Of a DNA stretch of 64,000 nucleotides, positions 41,601 through 50,725 are shown piece after piece (the stretch's first letter is position 1; each line of letters begins with the position of its first letter). The position numbers were made by a program, and so were the translations under genes. The notes under the pieces are model-generated. The model searched no databases and was not told the origin of the DNA. It saw only the letters and a list, made by a program, of their open reading frames with translations. The DNA is from an uncultured Alphaproteobacteria bacterium (GTDB taxonomy: Bacteria; Pseudomonadota; Alphaproteobacteria; VGEJ01): positions 124,001 through 188,000 of the forward strand of contig CAJWJK010000001.1 in NCBI GenBank assembly GCA_913041535.1, written 5' to 3'.

Positions 41601-41648
41601 AGTTCGCCCGTATTCTATGATCGGGATGGAGATCGGATGAATGCCTAA
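38634..41648 (+). CDS. soxA: Sarcosine oxidase subunit alpha
   Basis: ORF 38592-41648, likely ATG at 38634. N-terminal ferredoxin-like region ([40 protein letters not shown]), FAD-binding domain, C-terminal GcvT-like domain. Confidence 0.95.
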   Translation: [1004 protein letters not shown]

Positions 41649-42255
41649 TAAATCTGTGGGCGAGTCGAAAAAACAGGGAGCGCTTGATCATTGTGAGCAT
41701 ACGGGTCGGCCGGCGTATATTGAAGTCGGCGTTACGCTGACGCAAATGCGTCCAACGGGTCTCGTCAACGTGCGTGTAAGGCCAGATAACCTAGCGGTTG
41801 AATCCATTCGGAATAAACTTGGCTGTGATTTACCAACGGTACCGGGCACTGTGGAGAGTTCTAGTGATTGTCACATATTGTGGATAGGCCCAACGGAATG
41901 GCTTGTCACCATGTCATCCTGTGAGGGGTCTGTAGCTTCGGAGGTGCTTTCAGCGGCGTTAGCCGAGTTTCACGCGGCCGTTAATGACGTTAGTGACAGT
42001 CTTCACATTATTCGAGTTAGTGGTGAAGATGCTCGTTTGGTTCTTGAAAAAGGATGCTCACTAGACCTACATCAAAGGGAATTCAGGCCCGGACGTTGTG
42101 CTCGATCCGTTATTGCAAAGGCAACTGTTCTTCTCCACCAAACTGATGATGCTCCCAGCTTTGAACTCTATGTCGATCGATCTTATGCTGAGTATCTGTG
42201 GCGTTGGCTTGAGGATGCCGCATCTACTCTCGTGGGGGTCAAGCGCCAGGAATAG
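41641..42255 (+). CDS. soxG: Sarcosine oxidase subunit gamma
   Basis: Position after soxBDA; LWIGPTEWLVTM, VNDVSDSLHIIRVSGEDARLVLEKGCSLDLH. Confidence 0.88.
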   Translation: MPNKSVGESKKQGALDHCEHTGRPAYIEVGVTLTQMRPTGLVNVRVRPDNLAVESIRNKLGCDLPTVPGTVESSSDCHILWIGPTEWLVTMSSCEGSVASEVLSAALAEFHAAVNDVSDSLHIIRVSGEDARLVLEKGCSLDLHQREFRPGRCARSVIAKATVLLHQTDDAPSFELYVDRSYAEYLWRWLEDAASTLVGVKRQE

Positions 42256-42551
42256 CCCGTTTTCCAGTGGTGTTTTGGCGACTAATCGATATTTTGATTG
42301 GTATTCAGCCGCTGTGCGAATACTTCAGAAAAATTAACTCGATGCAACATCGGTCTGGCTAATTGTGAGAGTAGTCATAAGACCATATCTAAAAGAAGCC
42401 ATAACACCCGTCGCTATATCTCTGAGTTATTTCAAGCACAGAAACAAATCCAGCCTTGTTGATTAATAAACTTTCGAGTTATTTCGACTAGTAGCCGATA
42501 ATAATCTAGGGTGTTGTGCTTATTGTGAGTTGGCATCTATAGTTGGGCGTT

Positions 42552-42640
42552 ACACTCGGGGGAGCCAAGTCGGCTGAGAGGTTCCGTTATAGGACGACCC
42601 CTCGAACCTGATCCGGATGGAACCGGCGGAGGGAGAGTGC
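42552..42640 (+). promoter_or_regulatory. TPP riboswitch (THI element)
   Basis: ACACTCGGGGGAGCC...CGGCTGAGAG...GACCCCTCGAACCTGATCCGGATGGAACCGGCGGAGGGAGAGTG. Conserved CUGAGA and ACCUGAUC...GGAUnnnACCGGCGnAGGGA. P1 CACTC (42553-42557) pairs with GAGTG (42635-42639). Confidence 0.96.
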
Positions 42641-43431
42641 TTTTGCAGAGCACCACTAAAGTCAGTGAGAGCGTAGAGAGCTCAGAGAGCTTAACGGGTC
42701 GTCATGCAATCGTGCTAAAAAATCTTGGTTTCCGACGTAATGGATTGCTTCTCTTTGATGGCCTCAGTGAACAATTTTCGGCTGGTGAAACGACATGCAT
42801 TTTAGGTGTTAGTGGTGTTGGGAAGTCCTCTTTATTGAGAGTAATTGCGGGACTGCTGCCTGATCCAGAATTTGGGTCGGCGTGCGATGAAGACGGGAGG
42901 TCACTTCGTGGTCGGATTGCATACATGGCTCAGGACGACCTTCTTCTACCATGGGCTAATGTTTTTCGAAACGTGACTTTGGGCTGTCGTCTCCGTGGTG
43001 ACGATATTGATGATGATAACGCGCGTGAGCTAATTCAGTTGGTTGGGCTAGCCGAACATGTAGAGGCACTTCCTCACACATTATCGGGTGGGATGCGGCA
43101 ACGTGTTGCTTTGGCGAGAACTCTCATGGAGAAGCGCCCCATCGCTCTGCTGGACGAGCCGTTTTCCGCCTTAGACGCCCTAACACGTTATCAGCTTCAA
43201 AGCCTTGTCGCTGAACTATTTCGGGGTAGAACGGTGGTCATAGTCACTCATGATCCGGTGGAAGCACTGCGGTTAGGGCATTCAATAAGGGTCATGTATG
43301 GTCGACCCGCCCTGTTGAGCGAACCAATGCGGTTAGGCGGCCAGCCTCCCCGCGACCCTACTGCACCCAAGGTGGCTAGTTTACAGCGGGAATTACTGAA
43401 TCGGCTTGGAATCTCTCCGGCAGAGGTGTGA
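42637..43431 (+). CDS. ABC transporter ATP-binding protein, thiamine/HMP-precursor uptake (ThiZ-like)
   Basis: Walker A LGVSGVGKSS, HTLSGGMRQRVALARTLMEKRPIALLDEPFSALDALTR; downstream of TPP riboswitch. Start GTG 42637 or TTG 42643. Confidence 0.92.
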   Translation: MLLQSTTKVSESVESSESLTGRHAIVLKNLGFRRNGLLLFDGLSEQFSAGETTCILGVSGVGKSSLLRVIAGLLPDPEFGSACDEDGRSLRGRIAYMAQDDLLLPWANVFRNVTLGCRLRGDDIDDDNARELIQLVGLAEHVEALPHTLSGGMRQRVALARTLMEKRPIALLDEPFSALDALTRYQLQSLVAELFRGRTVVIVTHDPVEALRLGHSIRVMYGRPALLSEPMRLGGQPPRDPTAPKVASLQRELLNRLGISPAEV

Positions 43432-43435
43432 TTAC

Positions 43436-44227
43436 GTGCAACCTTTTCGTTTGCGAAAGATAACCATAAAAACAATTGCTCGTGGTTTAGTAACGATTAC
43501 AGTTTTCATTGTACTCTGGGAACTTATTATCTGGGGCACGTCCATTCCTCATTATTTGCTTCCAGGTCCCATGGAAGTACTTAGGGCATGGGGAAAGTGG
43601 TCAGAAGTCATCCTGCAGCACGCATCTGTAACGTTGTTAGAAATTGTTCTTGGTCTCATCATCGGAACGATGGTGGGCATCGTTAGCGCAACCATCATAG
43701 CTCAAGTGCGTGCTGCCCGACGTTGGCTGCTCCCTGTGTTGGTTGTCTCACAGGCGATACCGGTATTTGCTATAGCCCCCCTCTTAGTTATGTGGCTTGG
43801 TTATGGCATTGCATCCAAAATTGCGATGGCTGCTCTGATTATATACTTTCCAGTTACTGCTAGTTTTCTTGATGGATTGCGGCGTACAGATCCAGGTTGG
43901 CTGGATTTGGTGCAAATAATGACCTCTAAAACTTCCGGCAACAGCTGGGCCGCATTGCGCTTGGTGCGTGTGCCAGCAGCAATGCCGTCCTTAGCATCCG
44001 GTATTCGAGTTGCTGCGGCAGTAGCCCCCATTGGTGCAGTCGTTGGGGAATGGGTGGGGTCCGGTGCAGGTCTGGGATATCTAATGCTGCATTCAAATGC
44101 GCGAACACAGATTGATGTAATGTTTGCGGCACTTGTTACGCTAGCCGTTATTGCTGTAGCCCTATATTTTACAGTCGATTGGCTAATGCGCCACCTTGTC
44201 GCTTGGCAATCAGATACATTTTCGTAA
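43436..44227 (+). CDS. ABC transporter permease (ThiX-like)
   Basis: FIVLWELIIWGTSIPHYLLPGPMEVLRAW, binding-protein-dependent permease fold, GAVVGEWVGSGAGLGYLMLHSNA; likely GTG start at 43436. Confidence 0.9.
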   Translation: MQPFRLRKITIKTIARGLVTITVFIVLWELIIWGTSIPHYLLPGPMEVLRAWGKWSEVILQHASVTLLEIVLGLIIGTMVGIVSATIIAQVRAARRWLLPVLVVSQAIPVFAIAPLLVMWLGYGIASKIAMAALIIYFPVTASFLDGLRRTDPGWLDLVQIMTSKTSGNSWAALRLVRVPAAMPSLASGIRVAAAVAPIGAVVGEWVGSGAGLGYLMLHSNARTQIDVMFAALVTLAVIAVALYFTVDWLMRHLVAWQSDTFS

Positions 44228-44268
44228 AAGGTGGATTTGGAACAAATGCAAAGTTTGGAAGTGAGAGT

Positions 44269-45255
44269 ATGAAGGTGAAATGCAGTAAACTGGTTGTAGC
44301 AATTGTATGCATTCAACTGCTGATATGGCCTGTTACCAGTAAATGTTGGGCCAAGGATAATTTAACGTTGTTGCTTGATTGGTTTGTAAACCCTGACCAT
44401 GCTCCAATTATCATCGCCCTCGAGAAAGGCTACTTCTCGGATTCCAGCCTTGATGTAGAAATCATAGCTCCTGCTGATCCCAACGATCCACCAAAGTTGG
44501 TTGCTGCTGGTCAAGCTGACCTTGCCGTATCCTACCAACCACAACTTCACTTGCAAGTGGAACAAGGTTTGCCCTTGCGGCGTATTGCAACACTTGTAGC
44601 GACACCACTGAATAGTCTGGTAGTCCTTGAGGATGGTCCAGTAAAGTCAATTGCGGACTTAAAAGGTCGGAAAATAGGATTTTCGGTTGGAGGCTTTGAG
44701 GATGCGCTGCTGAATTCTGTGCTAGTGCAACACGGGTTGAGTATAAAGGATGTTACTCTCATAAACGTGAACTTTGCTCTTTCACCCGCGCTTTTGAGTG
44801 GTCAGGTTGACGCTGTGATAGGTGCGTATAGAAACTTTGAGCTTAACCAGCTCGATCTTTTAGGTAGGCCCGGAAAAGCATTTTATCTTGAGGAAGAGGG
44901 AGTGCCAGCTTACGACGAACTAATCATTGTTGCTCGCGCAACGGATTTGGAAGATTCCCGATATCCGCGTTTTATTGATGCGCTAGAGCGTGGAGTGCAG
45001 TTTCTCATCAATCATCCTGAAGAGAGTTGGCAGCTTTTCGTGACCAAATACCCGGAGCTAGACGATCAGTTGAATTTACGTGCTTGGTACGACACGATTC
45101 CTCGTTTTGCGTTGCGACCGGGTGCCCTAGATATCCGTCGTTACCATCGTTTTGCAGCATTTCTTGAAAGTCAGGCATTGATTCCAAGAGTTCGTCCAGT
45201 CGATCATTATGCTGTGCAACTGCAAGAGACAAGCCACGAGGTTGTCGAGTATTGA
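44269..45255 (+). CDS. ABC transporter substrate-binding protein (NMT1/THI5-like, ThiY-like)
   Basis: LTLLLDWFVNPDHAPIIIALEKGYFSDSSLDVEIIAPADPNDPPKLVAAGQADLAVSYQPQLHLQV; ATG at 44269. Confidence 0.93.
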   Translation: MKVKCSKLVVAIVCIQLLIWPVTSKCWAKDNLTLLLDWFVNPDHAPIIIALEKGYFSDSSLDVEIIAPADPNDPPKLVAAGQADLAVSYQPQLHLQVEQGLPLRRIATLVATPLNSLVVLEDGPVKSIADLKGRKIGFSVGGFEDALLNSVLVQHGLSIKDVTLINVNFALSPALLSGQVDAVIGAYRNFELNQLDLLGRPGKAFYLEEEGVPAYDELIIVARATDLEDSRYPRFIDALERGVQFLINHPEESWQLFVTKYPELDDQLNLRAWYDTIPRFALRPGALDIRRYHRFAAFLESQALIPRVRPVDHYAVQLQETSHEVVEY

Positions 45256-45342
45256 ATAGAGAAGTTTATTTGACAAAAATTGACGTTACCATTTGGTGCC
45301 AATACTTTCCCTTTTGGTCTCAACGAGAGGGAGCTGGTTTTC

Positions 45343-46344
45343 ATGACTTTAAATAATTGTATACCCCTCTCTGTTTTAGATCTTTCGCCTATAAATGAGG
45401 AAGGGAACGCGTCGGTTGCACTCGGCAATACCTTGGATCTCGCACAGCATGCCGAGAAGTGGGGGTTTAATCGTTATTGGCTTGCTGAGCACCATAACAT
45501 GACTGGCATTGCTAGCGCCGCGACGGCTGTAGTAATAGCCCATGTTGCGGGTGGAACTTCGACGATTCGTGTAGGTGCGGGCGGTGTAATGCTTCCCAAT
45601 CATGCACCTCTGGTGATTGCGGAGCAGTTTGGAACCCTAGAGGCACTATACCCTGGGCGCATTGACCTCGGATTAGGTAGGGCGCCCGGTACTGATCCTA
45701 TAACGTCGCAGGCGCTAAGGCGGACACTTCAAACTGATCCTAACGATTTTCCACGCGATGTTGTTGAATTACAAAGATATTTCCGTCCTTCAGAACCTAA
45801 GCAAAAAGTTCAAGCGGTGCCTGGCGCTGGGTATAAGGTACCACTGTGGCTACTGGGATCGAGCCTTTTTGGCGCTCGGCTTGCGGCTATCCTTGGTTTG
45901 CCATACGCCTTTGCTTCTCATTTTGCACCCGATGCACTCATGCAAGCTATGGAGCTTTACCGCTCAGAATTTGAGCCCTCAGAGCAGTTGTTAGAGCCAT
46001 ACGTGATGGTGGGGCTTAACGTTTTTGCTGCTGACGAGACTGAAGAAGCAATATTCTTACGTAGCTCCTCACAGCAGAGCTTTCTAAATTTGCGGCAAGG
46101 AAATCCTGGCCCTCTTCCTCGGCCAGTTCAACAATACGAAGCGATGTTGGCGCCAGCCCATAAACAGCTACTTGACAGCAGTTTATCGTGTTCTGTCGTA
46201 GGATCACCAAAAATAGTAAGAGATGGCATGAAAGAATTCCTGTCATTAACGAAAGCGGATGAGCTTCTTATTAACTCAAATATTTATGACCATGACGCGC
46301 GCTTGCGTTCATTTGAAATTGTTGCTGACGTTGCTATTAGCTAA
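45343..46344 (+). CDS. LLM-class flavin-dependent oxidoreductase (luciferase-like)
   Basis: [113 protein letters not shown]; likely ATG at 45343. Confidence 0.94.
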   Translation: MTLNNCIPLSVLDLSPINEEGNASVALGNTLDLAQHAEKWGFNRYWLAEHHNMTGIASAATAVVIAHVAGGTSTIRVGAGGVMLPNHAPLVIAEQFGTLEALYPGRIDLGLGRAPGTDPITSQALRRTLQTDPNDFPRDVVELQRYFRPSEPKQKVQAVPGAGYKVPLWLLGSSLFGARLAAILGLPYAFASHFAPDALMQAMELYRSEFEPSEQLLEPYVMVGLNVFAADETEEAIFLRSSSQQSFLNLRQGNPGPLPRPVQQYEAMLAPAHKQLLDSSLSCSVVGSPKIVRDGMKEFLSLTKADELLINSNIYDHDARLRSFEIVADVAIS

Positions 46345-46381
46345 TCATATCGTGAGCCTAATAAAGCGAGGCTTACTGAGG

Positions 46382-46456
46382 TGGTGGGCCGAGCTGGGTT
46401 TGAACCAGCGACCTCCCGCATGTGAAACGGGCGCTCTACCGCTGAGCTACCGGCCC
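46382..46456 (-). tRNA. tRNA-Val(CAC), CCA encoded
   Basis: Reverse complement GGGCCGGTAGCTCAGCGGTAGAGCGCCCGTTTCACATGCGGGAGGTCGCTGGTTCAAACCCAGCTCGGCCCACCA; anticodon loop TTCACAT. Confidence 0.94.
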
Positions 46457-46699
46457 ATTAGCCGTTTTATTCATTTAGAGGTGGGTTACCATCGGTGTCA
46501 AGAAAGTAGGACAACTCATTAAACATTGTGAGGCGGGTTTTTTAAATTATTTTCCGTGGTGGTAATCCTTTTCCCATAAAGGAGCAATTAGGAGGGCCAG
46601 AATCTTAGGAATAGGGCGAACCGACCGAGTGGTCACCACCAAACATGGGTGTAGGACGTAATTGATCTGCCGAATTTAGAGTTTGAGTAACGAACTATA

Positions 46700-47362
46700 T
46701 TAGTGGCTAAGTATGTTGAGCGCATTGGGTAATTCAGAAAATGAGTCAATCACTATGTCTGCGTCAAGCATTTCGGCGGGGCGATCTCTATAACCATAAC
46801 TCACTGCAACTATCGGTACTCCAGCATCTCGTGCAGTTTCAACATCGTTTGTGCTGTCTCCAATCATCACTGTTTCTGCAGGTGTGGCATTAATCGCTTC
46901 TATCGTCGCCCAAAGATGGTGAGGGTCTGGTTTTCGCACTGATAGACTATCGCCGCCCACTATAGCGCTAAAGAACTTGGAGAGATTAAGGGCATTGAGT
47001 AACTCGATGCTCAATTTCTCGGGCTTGTTCGTACAGACACCAAGGGTGTTTACTGTTGCCAGTGTTTCTAAGGTTTCTGGGACCCCTGGAAATGGTTTGC
47101 TGTTAGCAGCAATGTTTGTGCCGTAGTGGTCTAGGAACATAGAGCGAGCGAGTTCGAGCTTTGTTTCATCAAGGGGGGCTCCAGTAATTTTAAAGCCCTC
47201 CCTGATAAGAGCTACCGCCCCTTGTGTCATCAGTGGCCTTACGTCACTGATTTCGAGTGTTTTCCGTTCCGCTGCAGCTAATACTGCGTTTAGTGCTCCA
47301 GCGAGGTCAGGCGCAGTATCGACAAGAGTTCCGTCGAGGTCAAAAACTAGAGCATTTGGCAT
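46700..47362 (-). CDS. gph: HAD-family phosphoglycolate phosphatase
   Basis: LVFDLDGTLVDTAPDLAGALNAVL, GVCTNKPEKL, KPDPHHLWATIEAINATPAETVMIGDSTNDVETARDAGVP. Confidence 0.93.
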   Translation of the reverse strand: MPNALVFDLDGTLVDTAPDLAGALNAVLAAAERKTLEISDVRPLMTQGAVALIREGFKITGAPLDETKLELARSMFLDHYGTNIAANSKPFPGVPETLETLATVNTLGVCTNKPEKLSIELLNALNLSKFFSAIVGGDSLSVRKPDPHHLWATIEAINATPAETVMIGDSTNDVETARDAGVPIVAVSYGYRDRPAEMLDADIVIDSFSELPNALNILSH

Positions 47363-47512
47363 GATATATGATAACCCTACCGATTTTTAGTTTCTTTGTT
47401 TAAGTGTGTTTGCGATACAAAGTTTACAGCAGATACTTGGCGGCTCCGAGTCCATGTGGCAAGTTGGGGTGAAGAATTCTTGAAAGTTCTTTACGCTTCA
47501 TAACAGCAAGCT

Positions 47513-48862
47513 ATGGAAACCTCTAAACTTTCTGTCCTGATTCTAGCTGCCGGTGTCGGTGCCCGGATGAATTCCCGGCGCCCTAAAGTAATGCACGAGT
47601 TAGCTGGACTACCGATGATTCGCTATGTCCTTGATACGGCAGAGAAACTATCGCCAGAACAGATAGTTGTAGTCATTGGCCCAGATATGCCGGAAGTAGC
47701 TTCTGTGGTAGCACCTCACATGACGGTCATTCAAGAAGAACGCCTTGGTACCGGCCATGCTGTTATGGCTGCGTGCAACGACATATCTGGCGCAGAAGGG
47801 GATGTAATTATTCTTTTTGGCGATACCCCTCGAATTCAGCTGAATACTTTGCAGACAATGCTGATGAAAAGAAGAAACGGTTCGACACCCGCGGTGGTGG
47901 TTCTAGGTATGAATCCAGACGATCCAGGTCAGTACGGTCGGCTGATTACCGATCACGGAGGTGGCTTGCGAGCAATCATTGAATATCAAGATGCTGATCC
48001 CGATGAGAGAGAAATCGGCCTTGTGAATTCAGGGGTGATTGCCGTAGATAGGCTTTTGTTGAAAGAATTTCTTTCCGATCTTACCAACGAAAATAGCAAA
48101 GGAGAGTACTATTTAACGGGAATTATTGCTGCCGCAAGGGCGAGGGGCCATGGTGCTAGTTACGTGGAAGGGTCACCAGATGAACTCGTTGGGGTTAATT
48201 CACGATCTGAGCTTGCAAGAGTGGAAAACCAAGTTCAGATGGAGCTACGAGAGCGCTCAATGGCCAATGGAGTAACTTTGACAGTTCCAGAGACCGTACA
48301 TTTCTCAGCAGACACTATTCTTGGAAGTGATGTCATTATTGAGCCATATGTAGTATTCGGACCAGGTGTAAGGGTTGAGAATAATGTTACAATTCGGTCT
48401 TTTTCGCATTTGGAAGGGTCGCATATTCTAGATGGCGCAATTGTGGGCCCGTTTGCACGCCTGCGGGCTGGGAGCAATATTGGCGAAGGTGCACGGATAG
48501 GAAATTTTGTTGAAATAAAGAACGCGACTCTTGGAGAAGGAGTCAAGGCCAATCACCTTACATACCTCGGAGATGCTCATGTCGGGGCTCATTCAAACAT
48601 TGGTGCGGGAACAATTACGTGCAACTATGACGGGTTTGAAAAATGGCCTACGGAGGTAGGAGCGGGCGCGTTTATTGGCTCAAACACGTCACTAGTAGCG
48701 CCAGTTAAGATAGGAAAAGATGCTGTAACTGGTGCAGGTAGTGTAATTTCATCGGATGTACCAGAGGATGCGCTTGGGGTGACACGGTCAGAGCAGAAGA
48801 CCATTCATCACTGGGCCGCCCGAAAACGAAACCGAAAGAGTAACTCTGATCTAAAGGAATAG
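47513..48862 (+). CDS. glmU: Bifunctional UDP-GlcNAc pyrophosphorylase / GlcN-1-P N-acetyltransferase
   Basis: LILAAGVGARMNSRRPKVMHELAGLPMI, LGTGHAVMAA, hexapeptide repeats, NIGAGTITCNYDGFEKWPTEVGAGAFIGSNTSLVAPV. Confidence 0.97.
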   Translation: METSKLSVLILAAGVGARMNSRRPKVMHELAGLPMIRYVLDTAEKLSPEQIVVVIGPDMPEVASVVAPHMTVIQEERLGTGHAVMAACNDISGAEGDVIILFGDTPRIQLNTLQTMLMKRRNGSTPAVVVLGMNPDDPGQYGRLITDHGGGLRAIIEYQDADPDEREIGLVNSGVIAVDRLLLKEFLSDLTNENSKGEYYLTGIIAAARARGHGASYVEGSPDELVGVNSRSELARVENQVQMELRERSMANGVTLTVPETVHFSADTILGSDVIIEPYVVFGPGVRVENNVTIRSFSHLEGSHILDGAIVGPFARLRAGSNIGEGARIGNFVEIKNATLGEGVKANHLTYLGDAHVGAHSNIGAGTITCNYDGFEKWPTEVGAGAFIGSNTSLVAPVKIGKDAVTGAGSVISSDVPEDALGVTRSEQKTIHHWAARKRNRKSNSDLKE

Positions 48863-48880
48863 TGGGGCGGAGGTTTAACC

Positions 48881-50704
48881 ATGTGCGGTATCATCGGCAC
48901 GCTTGGGCATGCAGATGTTGCTCAGGACTTACTTGAAGGACTGAAGCGCCTAGAATATCGCGGGTATGATTCGGCGGGTATCGCGACGCTCTACAATGGC
49001 TCTATAGAACGTAGGCGTGCTGAAGGTAAACTAATCAACCTTGGTAAGGTGATTGAAAAGGAACCTCTTCAGGGTGATATAGGTATCGGGCACACTCGGT
49101 GGGCGACCCATGGTGTGCCCAGTGAGCGTAATGCGCATCCCCATGCCACTGATCGCGTTGCCGTGGTGCACAATGGCATAATCGAAAATTTTCGCGAACT
49201 GCGACGGGAGCTTGAAAGTTCTGGCCGCATTTTCGGGACCGATACCGATACTGAGGTTATTGTGCAACTTATTCACCATAACCTCAGCCAGGGTCTTAAA
49301 CCGGTAGATGCTACTAGTGCTGCACTTGAAAGACTTGAAGGTGCGTTTGCACTTGCGATTCTTTTTGCCGAAGAACAGGAATTAATGATAGGAGCCCGCC
49401 GCGGCAGTCCGCTCTGCATCGGTTGGGGTCAGAAGGAGATGAGCCTTGGTTCTGATGCGCTTGCGCTCGCTGGTTTAAGCAATCGTATTTCGTATCTTGA
49501 AGATGGTGATTGGGCAGTTATCACGCGTGACGGTGCAACGGTAAGAAATACACATGGCGAATTGGTTGAGCGCGCAATACGTACTACCGCATTGTCAGAA
49601 AAGCAGATGAGTAAGGGTAATTATCCCCATTTCATGGCAAAAGAGATTCATGAGCAGCCCACTGTTATTGGCCAAACTTTAAACACGTTTTTTAATCCTC
49701 TAGACCGGTCAATTAGTTTACCCGAACTGCCTTTCAACCTGTTAGAAATTGAGCGCATCACCCTGATTGCCTGTGGCACGTCATTCTATGCGGCTATGAT
49801 TGCCAAATATTGGTTTGAGCAAATTGCTAGAATATCGGTGGACATCGATATTGCATCAGAATTTCGGTATCGCGGAACGCCGATGGCCAAAGGAGGGTTA
49901 GCCTTATTTATATCTCAGTCTGGTGAAACTGCGGACACCCTTGCGGCACTGCGTTTCTGTCGAAAGCAAGGACAGCATATAGCAGGCATAGTTAATGTGT
50001 CCGAGAGCACCATTGATAGAGAGGCGGATATTGTATTTAACACACATGCCGGACCTGAGATCGGTGTTGCGTCGACTAAGGCCTTCACGTGTCAGTTGGT
50101 AACACTGGCTTGTATTGTAATTGCTACTGCACGTGTACGGGGTGCAATTTCAAGAGAGCAAGAACAAGAGCTTTCATCCGCGATAACAGAGGTTCCCGCA
50201 CGAGCGGCAGAGATCTTGAATCACGACGATTCTTTGAGGCAGCTCTCAAACGTACTGGCTGGGGCCCGCGATGTTCTATTCATTGGGCGCGGAGCTAGTT
50301 ATCCTATTGCCCTTGAGGGCGCTCTAAAGTTAAAGGAAATTTCGTACATTCATGCGGAGGGTTTCGCCGCAGGTGAGCTTAAACACGGACCCATAGCATT
50401 GATCGACCAATCAGTGCCGGTCATTGTTATTGCTCCGTCTGATGCCCTTTTTGAAAAAACTGCATCTAATGTGTCCGAGGTGGTGGCGCGTGGTGCTCAA
50501 GTAATTTTTCTATCAGACTCGAAGGGAATAGCTGCGCTAGGCGATCAGGCAAAAGAATCGATAGAACTTCCCACAGTGCACTCCTTTGTTGCCCCAATAC
50601 TTTATGCTTTGCCAGTACAGATTCTGGCTTACCACACCGCCGTATTGAAGGGTACGGACATAGATCAGCCGCGCAACCTAGCTAAATCCGTGACCGTGGA
50701 GTAG
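48881..50704 (+). CDS. glmS: Glutamine--fructose-6-phosphate aminotransferase (isomerizing)
   Basis: MCGIIGTLGHADVAQDLLEGLKRLEYRGYDSAGIA ... DQPRNLAKSVTVE at C-terminus. Confidence 0.97.
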   Translation: MCGIIGTLGHADVAQDLLEGLKRLEYRGYDSAGIATLYNGSIERRRAEGKLINLGKVIEKEPLQGDIGIGHTRWATHGVPSERNAHPHATDRVAVVHNGIIENFRELRRELESSGRIFGTDTDTEVIVQLIHHNLSQGLKPVDATSAALERLEGAFALAILFAEEQELMIGARRGSPLCIGWGQKEMSLGSDALALAGLSNRISYLEDGDWAVITRDGATVRNTHGELVERAIRTTALSEKQMSKGNYPHFMAKEIHEQPTVIGQTLNTFFNPLDRSISLPELPFNLLEIERITLIACGTSFYAAMIAKYWFEQIARISVDIDIASEFRYRGTPMAKGGLALFISQSGETADTLAALRFCRKQGQHIAGIVNVSESTIDREADIVFNTHAGPEIGVASTKAFTCQLVTLACIVIATARVRGAISREQEQELSSAITEVPARAAEILNHDDSLRQLSNVLAGARDVLFIGRGASYPIALEGALKLKEISYIHAEGFAAGELKHGPIALIDQSVPVIVIAPSDALFEKTASNVSEVVARGAQVIFLSDSKGIAALGDQAKESIELPTVHSFVAPILYALPVQILAYHTAVLKGTDIDQPRNLAKSVTVE

Positions 50705-50705
50705 T
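50690..50705 (+). repeat. Direct repeat copy 1 (glmS 3' terminus, candidate attL)
   Basis: GTGACCGTGGAGTAGT; matches 51990-52005 GTGACCGTGGAATAGT with one mismatch. Confidence 0.75.
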
Positions 50706-50707
50706 TC

Positions 50708-50721
50708 TGTAAGGGGGTACT
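50708..50721 (+). repeat. Terminal inverted repeat, left
   Basis: TGTAAGGGGGTACT; exact reverse complement at 51966-51979. Confidence 0.75.
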
Positions 50722-50725
50722 TGAA

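Noticed and set aside
43801-44316. 171-aa minus-strand ORF over the permease/binding protein junction
   Set aside because: Overlaps two confident CDSs antisense; no recognisable motifs.
46259-46522. 87-aa ORF 'AELGLNQRPPACETGALPLSYRP'
   Set aside because: It reads through the tRNA-Val gene; the familiar peptide is a translated tRNA artefact.
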